This document shows, in pieces, positions 34,065-40,189 of a stretch of 40,189 bases of DNA. The notes beneath the pieces are model-generated. The model ran no database searches. It had not been told where the DNA came from and was given only the letters and a program-made list of their open reading frames with translations. The translations under genes were made by a program, and so were the position numbers. Source of the stretch: an uncultured Bacilli bacterium (GTDB lineage: Bacteria > Bacillota_I > Bacilli_A > RF39 > UBA660); contig CANPVV010000008.1 of assembly GCA_947581835.1 (NCBI GenBank), positions 1 to 40,189 on the forward strand. Reading direction: 5' to 3'. Numbering within the stretch: the first letter of the stretch is position 1; every line of letters starts with the position of its first letter.

Positions 34065-34118
34065 AGTATATAATAATTTTGCTTTTAAATCTATCAAATT
34101 TTTTTGGAAGTTTGCAAA
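34065..34118 (-). promoter_or_regulatory. Promoter with upstream box, XRE gene at 33479-34036
   Basis: Minus strand: box at 34094-34118, then TAGATT (34088-34093), 17 bases and TATACT (34065-34070). Across the box plus the -35 and two flanking bases (33 positions), 25 agree with 31632-31664. Confidence 0.6.
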
Positions 34119-34165
34119 AAAACTTTTACATTATTAATATTTTGGGTTACATTTATTTTTTATAC

Positions 34166-34195
34166 AAAAAGCAAGAATTTTATCACTCGCTTTTT
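34166..34195 (-). terminator. Terminator of the lipoprotein gene
   Basis: AAAAGCAAG (34167-34175) pairs with CTCGCTTTT (34186-34194), with one G-T pair; T-tract on the minus strand. Confidence 0.7.
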
Positions 34196-34214
34196 TACTT
34201 TACAAATTCATAAT

Positions 34215-34700
34215 TTATTTTATTACACAAGTAGCTCCATCTTTTTCGGCTGATTCTTTACTTTCTTCTAAAGTGCCATCTTCATCTTTTAATCCATTAA
34301 ATCCTTGTTCTTTTAAATCTTCTTCGCTTGCTTTCTCGAAATCAATATCTAAAATTGTATTGTACTCATAATTTTGGTCGTTTATAACAACTTTTGAAAT
34401 TATTCCCTCTTTTTCAAATTCTTCATTATTTTCATCCATAGACTTTTTAAATGTTGCCCAATTTTCTCTTATGTCTCGATTATTAATTTTTGTATTAACT
34501 TCCATTTTCATTTGTTTTAATTTATCATTTTTGTAAGTCATTGAAATTACTTGCTCAATATCCATATCTTCATCACTTTCAGTAGTTGTACATACCAAAG
34601 TTTGTTCCTTTACTTCTTTAGCTTTTTCTTCGGTTGCTCCACATCCTGTTAAACCTACAACTAAAATCCCCATTAATAATATACTTAATATTTTTTTCAT
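34215..34700 (-). CDS. Small lipoprotein
   Basis: The 161-aa protein begins MKKILSILLMGILVVGLTGC, a signal peptide with lipobox L-T-G-C (C20). The mature part is rich in Glu/Lys/Asp and has a DUF1307/YehR-like feel (ISMTYKNDKLKQMKMEVNTKI), with a second pair of Cys (VCTTT and ATCVIK). DUF1307 is a guess. AAGGAGGTAA precedes the ATG. It is transcribed alone. Confidence 0.85.
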   Translation of the reverse strand: MKKILSILLMGILVVGLTGCGATEEKAKEVKEQTLVCTTTESDEDMDIEQVISMTYKNDKLKQMKMEVNTKINNRDIRENWATFKKSMDENNEEFEKEGIISKVVINDQNYEYNTILDIDFEKASEEDLKEQGFNGLKDEDGTLEESKESAEKDGATCVIK

Positions 34701-34812
34701 AATCTTTTACCTCCTTAAAATTAATATATATTATTTATTGTAAAAATAATTTTTCATTTCCTAAATATTTTGTTTTTTTCATTTTTTCTAATAATCCCCA
34801 ACAGCAAATCTA

Positions 34813-34842
34813 TTAAGTTGAAGCTAATTGTTTAGTTATCAT
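34813..34842 (-). other. Nine-codon ORF behind a perfect Shine-Dalgarno
   Basis: AGGAGG (34851-34856) lies 8 bases before ATG 34842, which opens MITKQLAST and stops at TAA. It could be a leader peptide or the remains of a truncated gene; another short frame (MKKTKYLGNEKLFLQ) follows. The lipoprotein gene is downstream on the same strand. Confidence 0.35.
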
Positions 34843-34899
34843 TATTGTACCTCCTAAAATAAATATTTATTTACTCATACAAATTGGAAGTTATATTGA

Positions 34900-35313
34900 C
34901 TATTTACGAATAACTTTTCTCATACCACTGCCACAAAATTCGTTTGGTATCTTTTTAAACCCAAGTTTTTCATAAAATCCTTCTTTTCCTTTTTCGGATA
35001 TTAATTGAATACTAGAACGACTACCTCTTATTGTTTCTTTGTCAACATAGTCAATAAGCATATTTATAATGTTGGTGCCTATACCCTTTCTTTGATAGTC
35101 TGGCTTCACAACAACGTCCACAATAACAAAGTAAATGCCATCTCCTATTAATCTTCCCATACCTACAGGATTATTTTCATCGAATACAGCTATAGTATAT
35201 ATACTATTTTTTATAGCTTTTTCTACTTCTATTTTTGGCTGTTCAGACCATTTCACACTTTTCCTTAATTTACAATAAATTTCGCTAGTTAAAACATTTT
35301 TTTCATATCTCAT
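34900..35313 (-). CDS. GNAT-family acetyltransferase
   Basis: A GCN5-related N-acetyltransferase, 138 aa. The acetyl-CoA-binding motif A is visible: IVDVVVKPDYQRKGIGTNII, with Q-R-x-G-x-G, followed by the C-terminal strand and YEKLGFKKIPNEFCGSGM. It would transfer an acetyl group from acetyl-CoA to an amine; the substrate is unknown. The ATG at 35313 lacks a strong ribosome site; TTG 35322 is an alternative start. Confidence 0.88.
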   Translation of the reverse strand: MRYEKNVLTSEIYCKLRKSVKWSEQPKIEVEKAIKNSIYTIAVFDENNPVGMGRLIGDGIYFVIVDVVVKPDYQRKGIGTNIINMLIDYVDKETIRGSRSSIQLISEKGKEGFYEKLGFKKIPNEFCGSGMRKVIRK

Positions 35314-35365
35314 AATAATCAACTTTCTTTACAAATTATTATTTTCTCATTAAGATTATACTATG

Positions 35366-35395
35366 AAAAAAGCAAATCTCATATAGATTTTTATT
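35366..35395 (-). terminator. Terminator-like element sharing 21 bases with 39918-39938
   Basis: AAATCT and AGATTT form a small stem followed on the minus strand by T6. The 21 bases at 35367-35387 recur exactly at 39918-39938. No gene ends just upstream, so this copy looks orphaned. The rest of 35323-35546 holds nothing I recognise. Confidence 0.45.
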
Positions 35396-35546
35396 ATATA
35401 ATTGTAATTTTATTAATTATTTTTTAACTTCTGTGAAATATATTATTCCTTAATTTACGATATATACTTAAATATATATGAAATATTTTGAACTAAAATT
35501 GTTCTAAATATTTTATAAGGTTTTAGGGTCTAAACTTAGGTAATGA

Positions 35547-35573
35547 AAAAAGCCTTTATTTAAAAGACTTTTT
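35547..35573 (-). terminator. Terminator of the ABC transporter operon
   Basis: AAAAAGTCTTT and AAAGGCTTTTT (minus strand) pair with one wobble around a 5-base loop, T-tract following. Confidence 0.75.
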
Positions 35574-35620
35574 GGATATGAGTGTTACAAAGTTTTTTAT
35601 TATATAATAGTTTGCTAATA

Positions 35621-36349
35621 TTATTTTATTTCACTTTCTTCTTTTACTTTCTTTAAATCATATATTATATCAACACTATCACAAACATTACTTGAATGAG
35701 TTACAATAATAACACATTTATTTTCTTCGTGAGCTAACTTTTTAAATATATCTAATATTTCAGTTTCGGTTTGTTTATCAAGATTTCCAGTTGGTTCATC
35801 CGCGATTATCATTTTAGGGTTATAAGATAGACTTCTGGCAATAGCAACTCTTTGTTGTTCTCCGCCTGATAATCTTAACACTTTACGATCGGCATAAGAT
35901 TCTTTTAAGCCAACTTTTGCCATTAATTCTATGGCTTTTTCTTTTTTATTTTTAATCTTTAGACCATTAGCATCCATAGAAAGAATTATATTTTCACTAG
36001 CTGTCATAAAAGGTAGTAGATTATAGCTTTGAAAAACGATACCAATATCACTATTACGATATTTATCTAAATTCATATCTTTTAGACTTTTACCATCAAA
36101 TATGATTTCACCTTCGGTGCATCTTTCAAGACCACTTATTAAAGATAATAATGTGGTTTTTCCTGTTCCACTTCGACCTCTTATAGCATATATTTTGCCA
36201 CTTTCAAAATCAAAACTGACATTTTTTAATGCATAATCATAATCTTGGGCATCACTATATCTATAACTGGCATTTTTAACACTTAAAATAATGTTTTTGG
36301 AAGATTTATTTTCTTTTATTTCTTCATTCTTTTTTACCTTATTTGTCAT
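35621..36349 (-). CDS. ABC transporter ATP-binding protein (MacB/Vex2-like)
   Basis: The 242-aa ATPase of an FtsX-type exporter. Walker A GRSGTGKTT (58-66), Q-loop VFQSYN (Q107), signature LSGGEQQRVA (160-169), Walker B IIADEPTGN (181-189) and H-loop IVTHSS (H218) are complete. Subfamily features agree with MacB/LolD-type exporters rather than importers. It follows the permease gene with a 2-bp gap and ends the operon. Substrates of such systems in Bacillota are often peptides or antibiotics. Confidence 0.93.
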   Translation of the reverse strand: MTNKVKKNEEIKENKSSKNIILSVKNASYRYSDAQDYDYALKNVSFDFESGKIYAIRGRSGTGKTTLLSLISGLERCTEGEIIFDGKSLKDMNLDKYRNSDIGIVFQSYNLLPFMTASENIILSMDANGLKIKNKKEKAIELMAKVGLKESYADRKVLRLSGGEQQRVAIARSLSYNPKMIIADEPTGNLDKQTETEILDIFKKLAHEENKCVIIVTHSSNVCDSVDIIYDLKKVKEESEIK

Positions 36350-36351
36350 TA

Positions 36352-37821
36352 TTAAGACCTCTCTTTCAATATGGTAAGTGGTGAAAATCTTTCTATACTA
36401 ACCATTGAGGCAATGGAACTTATTAATACAAGTGTTAGGCCAATACCAAGTAATTCAAGTAAGACTTTCATGTCTACTACAGCATCAATAGAATCATAAG
36501 CCTCGACAACCGGCATACCTTTACCTCGCATTTCGCCTTTGTTTCCTCCACGATTAGGCATTCCACCATTCATGTTAGTTCCACCAAAGTTTTTGCCTAT
36601 TTCTTCGGTTCTTTCATTACTACTATTTATTTCGCTTGCTAGTAAAGAATTACTTACTCCTTTTGAACTTACGGCACCAATACAAGCGCCAAGTATAAGA
36701 GCAACAACAGAAACAATAACAAGTTCTGATACAAACTCTATAGTTAATTTAAACTTACTAATACCGATTGTTCTTAAAACACCTATTTCGTATTTTCTTT
36801 CACGAATATTTATCATGTTAATTACAAATAAGACAATTCCACCAATAATAAGAGTAATTACTAAGAAGGTAGTAGCAAAGGAATTAATATTTTCTATACT
36901 TGATACGCCACTTAAGGCCAATTCTTCGTTTGTTTGTAATACAAAGTTTTCATCTAAACCTTTTTCGTAAAATTCAGATTGGAGTTTGTCCACATTATCA
37001 TAAGAATCGATAATAAAAGTTGGATTAATTGTAGCTTGTAAATCTTCATTATTTGTAGTAATCGTTGTTATGGCACTAGCATTCGTTACAAGAGTATTGG
37101 CGGAATTGGAAAACATTGACATTGTATTTGAACTTTCTTCGTCATTTTCTTTAAAAATTCCAATAATTTCAAATTCATAAGTATTTCCATCGTCATCTTC
37201 TAGTTTTATTTTATCATTTAAACTTAAATCGTTATAATCAGCAAGTTCTTCGTTAATAAATACATAGTTACCATTAAAGGCAATATCCCAAGCATTATCA
37301 GTTATTTCATTCATAGTGTAAGTACCATTTATAAATTCACTCATAGCATCTAGGGAACTATAGCCAGTTAAAGTAAAATCGGTAGATGATAGATTGTTTC
37401 CTTTTCCACGTCCAAAGCCAGTTGGCATATTATTATTTGATTCAATTTCAGCTTTTTCAAGATTGTTTCCATTAAGTCCAACACTATAAGTATAATAATA
37501 GCTTTCAATATACTTACTATCGGCGAAAGATTCTATATCACTAATTGTATAAGTTGCAATATTATCAAATTTTTCTCTGGCATTTTCTCTACCTTCAGTT
37601 TGGGATGGGTCAAAGTCTTTCATTAAACTTGCTCTATCAAAACTAATAGTTACTTCTTTGTCATAAGCACTTTTATAGGAATTTATTAAATCAACGGCGG
37701 TGTTTTTAATGGCAAGTGTTATGGTACAAGCACAAGCAATAATTAAAATAATAATTCCTATTAAAATGTTCCTTCCTTTATTTCTTTTAATTGAAATCCA
37801 TGCGTTTTTTAAAATAAACAT
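36352..37821 (-). CDS. FtsX-type ABC transporter permease
   Basis: The 489-aa protein has the MacB/FtsX layout: an N-terminal helix (NILIGIIILIIACACTITLAI), a large extracellular domain (about 40-310), and three C-terminal helices (FLVITLIIGGIVLFVINMI, LVIVSVVALILGACIG, LLGIGLTLVLISSIAS). Between the third and fourth helices lies a Gly/Asn/Met-rich insert (GGTNMNGGMPNRGGNKGEM). It is a Vex1/Vex3-like permease. A terminator separates it from the kinase gene, and a shared direct repeat precedes its promoter, so it may be controlled by the response regulator independently. Confidence 0.9.
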   Translation of the reverse strand: MFILKNAWISIKRNKGRNILIGIIILIIACACTITLAIKNTAVDLINSYKSAYDKEVTISFDRASLMKDFDPSQTEGRENAREKFDNIATYTISDIESFADSKYIESYYYTYSVGLNGNNLEKAEIESNNNMPTGFGRGKGNNLSSTDFTLTGYSSLDAMSEFINGTYTMNEITDNAWDIAFNGNYVFINEELADYNDLSLNDKIKLEDDDGNTYEFEIIGIFKENDEESSNTMSMFSNSANTLVTNASAITTITTNNEDLQATINPTFIIDSYDNVDKLQSEFYEKGLDENFVLQTNEELALSGVSSIENINSFATTFLVITLIIGGIVLFVINMINIRERKYEIGVLRTIGISKFKLTIEFVSELVIVSVVALILGACIGAVSSKGVSNSLLASEINSSNERTEEIGKNFGGTNMNGGMPNRGGNKGEMRGKGMPVVEAYDSIDAVVDMKVLLELLGIGLTLVLISSIASMVSIERFSPLTILKERS

Positions 37822-37863
37822 AATATTCCTCCTTTAAGAACAATACTATTTTATTATGTAAAT

Positions 37864-37889
37864 ATTAAAGAAACATTAAAAAACATTAA
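37864..37889 (-). promoter_or_regulatory. Response-regulator-type direct repeats before the permease gene
   Basis: On the minus strand TTAAT half-sites begin at 37889, 37879 and 37868 (10 and 11 bp apart), followed by CATAAT as a -10 candidate. The 19 bases at 37864-37882 recur exactly at 39857-39875. Spacing is that expected for OmpR-type dimers. Confidence 0.55.
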
Positions 37890-37907
37890 CTTTTTTTCGT
37901 TAATGTT
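37877..37907 (-). terminator. Terminator after the histidine kinase gene
   Basis: AACATTAAC (37882-37890) pairs with GTTAATGTT (37899-37907), followed on the minus strand by T6. It overlaps the kinase stop and the first direct repeat. Confidence 0.65.
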
Positions 37908-39132
37908 AATTTGTTTTAAATTTAACTTCAAAAGTGGTATATCCATCTTTGGAATAAGCTTTAATATTACCATTATGGGCTGAGACAATATTTTTGGCTA
38001 TAGCAAGACCTAAACCATATCTACCACTTTTACGATTATGACTTTTATCACTTCTATAAAACCTTTCAAATATTTTTTCATACTCACTTTCAGGAATAGG
38101 CTCACCTTCATTTATTATTTCTAATTTTATTTCATTTTTAGAAACTAATAAATTAACTTTGATTTTACTATTTTCTTGCGCGTGACTTATTGCATTATCA
38201 ATTAAAATAGATACTAATTCATCTATACTTTCTTTATGACAAAGAAAGTTTATTTTTGCAGGAATATTAGTTTCGATGGTTATATTTTTTTCGTATGCTA
38301 AACCCTCAAAGGTTAAAGCTCTTTTTTCTATAATCATAGAAATATCATTTTTACTAAAGTTTTCTTTTTTTAAATATTCAGTTTTAGATAAATCAAGTAA
38401 TCTTGTTATTAAATTACTCATCCTATCAGATTCACTTTTTAAATTGTTAATCCATTTTTCATTTTTCTTATTCACGTCTATTGAATCAATACTTGCCATC
38501 ATAACTGCAAGGGGTGTTTTAAGTTCATGAGAGGCATTCGCCACAAATTCTTTTTCTCTATCAAAGCTTTCTAAAACGGGTTTAGTAATCCATTCGGTTA
38601 TTTTTTTAGAAATGATATAAATAACAAACTCGCCAAGACAAATTAATAATAAAGAAATCAGTAAGTTCATAAGTAACATATTTTTAGTGCTGGTTATATT
38701 TACAATAGTTAAAGAATTGTTTTCTTCATAATTGTAAGCATATTTATTCCAATATAAACAGCCTATTTTTACTTTGTTTTGGTTATTATTTGAAATAATA
38801 TTTTTTGCTTTAGTTATAATTTCATCACTAATAGCATTATCACTATGACTTATTTTATCAACAATATCATTATTATCATTTAAGATAAAGGTATAAACTT
38901 CATAATCCATAACTTTTCGATTACGAAGCTCCTCATCATTTATGGGTCGCATTTCTTTGTCAGTTGGTAGAGGTCTTTTTATTGTCAAATTTCTCATTCT
39001 AGTTAGATTATTTAATATTCCGGTATATTCTCTATGATAGGTTTGAATATTAAAAAACATAGCAAAAACAAAGGCAAATAAAGAGATGATAATAAAAATG
39101 GTAAAAAATGTTTTCTTCTTTAAATTTTCCAT
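37906..39132 (-). CDS. Sensor histidine kinase
   Basis: The 408-aa membrane kinase has TM1 at about 8-30, an extracellular sensor (31-150), TM2 at about 152-175, then the H-box FVANASHELKTPLAV (H202), N-box LIDNAISHA (N313), F-box region EKIFERFYRSDKSH and G-box GRYGLGLAIAK. All ATP-lid residues look intact. The response regulator lies 6 bp upstream, so they form a pair; the ligand is unknown but the neighbouring exporter suggests antimicrobial or envelope sensing, as for VncS/BceS-type kinases. GGAGG precedes the ATG. Confidence 0.93.
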   Translation of the reverse strand: MENLKKKTFFTIFIIISLFAFVFAMFFNIQTYHREYTGILNNLTRMRNLTIKRPLPTDKEMRPINDEELRNRKVMDYEVYTFILNDNNDIVDKISHSDNAISDEIITKAKNIISNNNQNKVKIGCLYWNKYAYNYEENNSLTIVNITSTKNMLLMNLLISLLLICLGEFVIYIISKKITEWITKPVLESFDREKEFVANASHELKTPLAVMMASIDSIDVNKKNEKWINNLKSESDRMSNLITRLLDLSKTEYLKKENFSKNDISMIIEKRALTFEGLAYEKNITIETNIPAKINFLCHKESIDELVSILIDNAISHAQENSKIKVNLLVSKNEIKLEIINEGEPIPESEYEKIFERFYRSDKSHNRKSGRYGLGLAIAKNIVSAHNGNIKAYSKDGYTTFEVKFKTN

Positions 39133-39138
39133 AAATCT

Positions 39139-39816
39139 TTATTCCTCCATTTTATAACCTAAATTACGAACAGCTTTAATACTTACTTTTGAGCCAATAA
39201 TTTTTATTTTTTTTCTTAGAAATGATAAATAGGCCTCTAAATTATTGGATTCATAATCAGTATCTATTCCCCAAACTTTATCATAAATTTGTTCTTTGGA
39301 GATAATTTGTTCTTTATTATTCATAAAATATTCAAGTAGTAAGAATTCCCTATAAGGAATATTTATTGATTCGTTGGTACTTATACAAGTTAGAGTAGAG
39401 GTTCTAATATTTAATGATAAATCACTGTATTCTAAAATATTCTTAATTTTACTATTACCAGTACTCCTTAATTGAACATTTACTCTTGCGATTAATTCTT
39501 CAATATGAAATGGTTTAGTTACATAATCATCGGCGCCGGTATTAAATCCTTTTAATTTATCTTCTAATTCCGATTTAGCAGTAAGCATAATGACTTTAGC
39601 ACTTATATCATTTTCTTTTATCTCTTTTAGTATTTCTAGGCCATTCATTTTAGGGAGCATTATATCAAGAATGATTAAATCATATATATTAGATAAAGCA
39701 TTATATAAGCCATCTTCACCATCAAAGCAGGTATCAACTTCATATTTTTCTTTACGAAGCTTTGTTGCAATAACATCGGCGATTGTTTCTTCATCTTCGA
39801 CGACTAAAATTCGCAA
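39139..39816 (-). CDS. OmpR-family response regulator
   Basis: The 225-aa regulator has the receiver domain with acidic pocket E7-D8, phosphorylated D51 (LIILDIMLPKMNG), T79 and K101 (VTKPF), and a C-terminal winged helix (YDKVWGIDTDYESNNLEAYLSFLRKKI). It starts with TTG at 39816 after GGAGGTGGT. Direct repeats before its own promoter and before the permease promoter indicate that it controls both itself and the exporter. The kinase follows 6 bp later. Confidence 0.95.
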   Translation of the reverse strand: MRILVVEDEETIADVIATKLRKEKYEVDTCFDGEDGLYNALSNIYDLIILDIMLPKMNGLEILKEIKENDISAKVIMLTAKSELEDKLKGFNTGADDYVTKPFHIEELIARVNVQLRSTGNSKIKNILEYSDLSLNIRTSTLTCISTNESINIPYREFLLLEYFMNNKEQIISKEQIYDKVWGIDTDYESNNLEAYLSFLRKKIKIIGSKVSIKAVRNLGYKMEE

Positions 39817-39856
39817 GTCTTACCACCTCCAACTTTTAAAATTATATATTATAAAA

Positions 39857-39893
39857 ATTAAAGAAACATTAAAAATAAAATTATAAAAATTAA
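39857..39893 (-). promoter_or_regulatory. Response-regulator-type direct repeats before the regulator gene
   Basis: On the minus strand TTAAT half-sites begin at 39893, 39872 and 39861 (21 and 11 bp apart). The 19 bases at 39857-39875 equal those before the permease. TATAAT at 39841-39846 or 39848-39853 may be the -10 box. Confidence 0.55.
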
Positions 39894-39917
39894 ATTTTCA
39901 TAATAATTATACCAAAG

Positions 39918-39946
39918 AAAAAGCAAATCTCATATAGAATTTGCTC
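39918..39946 (-). terminator. Terminator of the partial right-edge gene
   Basis: GCAAAT and ATTTGC pair around a 10-base loop and are followed by T5 on the minus strand. Its first 21 bases recur at 35367-35387. Confidence 0.7.
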
Positions 39947-39948
39947 AT

Positions 39949-40189
39949 TCAAATTATATTTTTTGTTACTAATCTTGATCTATAAAAGAATGCTTTAATT
40001 TTATATTTTATTACATCACTAATAATCTTTTTGGAAATATTATATATTTCTGTTGCTTTATTCAAACTTAGATCTAATTTAATTACTAATTCACTTATTA
40101 TTTATCTTTATTTTTTTACTTATAAAAAAATTTTCTTCTAATATATCATTAACTAATATTGCTTTATTTTCGTTTAAATGAGCTTGTTT
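39949..40189 (-). pseudogene. 3' part of a frameshifted gene entering from the right edge
   Basis: From the edge, a frame reading K-Q-A-H-L-N-E-N-K-A-I-L runs to TGA at 40091-40093. A second frame overlapping it continues without a break (SELVIKLDLSLNKATEIYN onward) to TGA at 39949-39951, directly before a terminator. Joined by one frameshift they would give one Lys/Asn-rich, helical C-terminus. I recognise no family, and a sequencing error is possible. Confidence 0.4.

Noticed and set aside
36539-36970. 143-codon open frame on the plus strand
   Set aside because: It lies wholly inside the permease gene on the opposite strand, has no ribosome-binding site, and its residues do not form a recognisable fold. 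The same holds for plus-strand frames at 2153, 2463, 6610, 15485, 19835, 20090 and 22438.
427-39816. TGA reassigned to Trp, as in Mycoplasma
   Set aside because: TGA is used as a normal stop in several genes (for example 10096-10098, 21282-21284) and Trp is read from TGG.
1-40189. Replication origin or prophage
   Set aside because: There are no DnaA-box clusters, dnaA/dnaN genes, integrase or structural phage genes; DUF5131 alone does not make a prophage.

Overview
The window is strongly AT-rich DNA from a low-GC Bacillota, most likely an uncultured gut-type member of the Bacilli/Mollicutes-related lineages. This is an inference from gene content: bL32 next to a YceD-type protein, TmcAL, T-box leaders ahead of valS and thrS, LPXTG-free Gram-positive envelope genes and many TTG/GTG starts. 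TGA is used as a stop (for example at 10096-10098 and 21282-21284), so this is not the Mycoplasma code. Nearly all genes are on the minus strand.

Left edge (1-426): two near-identical 18-bp direct repeats, a decayed XRE-type HTH fragment and two tandem palindromes; it looks like an old insertion scar. Then comes housekeeping DNA: an MBL-fold hydrolase, a small unknown gene, tRNA-Arg(CCT), valS with a T-box leader, a large one-TM surface protein, and rpmF with its yceD partner. These are divergent from tmcAL.

8900-10631 (plus strand): a two-gene cassette with its own near-consensus promoter encodes an ABC-type AAA ATPase and a small protein with a TOPRIM-like start. The genes overlap by 4 bp. 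It sits between tmcAL and mutM and is my best candidate for an undescribed (probably defence) system.

10650-26150 (mostly minus): mutM, polA, a GT4 glycosyltransferase with a DUF218 protein, a TGS-less thrS behind a second T-box, an enzyme-fold protein whose presumed nucleophile Cys is Ser, a SpoVIF-like protein, two divergent HTH genes, der, an orphan type IV pilin-like protein, a DUF975-CmpB fusion, and an accessory trio (DUF5131, unknown, R2K-type ATP-grasp). A tRNA-Leu(GAG) follows.

26221-34700: dacA and envelope/regulatory islands. A TetR gene faces a three-gene membrane/repeat-protein operon across two GACA-N2-TGTC dyads. Two membrane-anchored XRE regulators share a conserved promoter box; one is coupled to a DUF4097 protein with alternating Tyr-Gly and Cys-Gly turns. 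A CPBP protease, a secreted protein and a lipoprotein complete the group.

34900-39816: a GNAT acetyltransferase and a response regulator / histidine kinase / FtsX-type permease / ATPase cluster (Vex-Vnc-like layout). Direct repeats are shared by the regulator and permease promoters. The right edge (39949-40189) holds the 3' end of an unrecognised, apparently frameshifted gene running in from outside.
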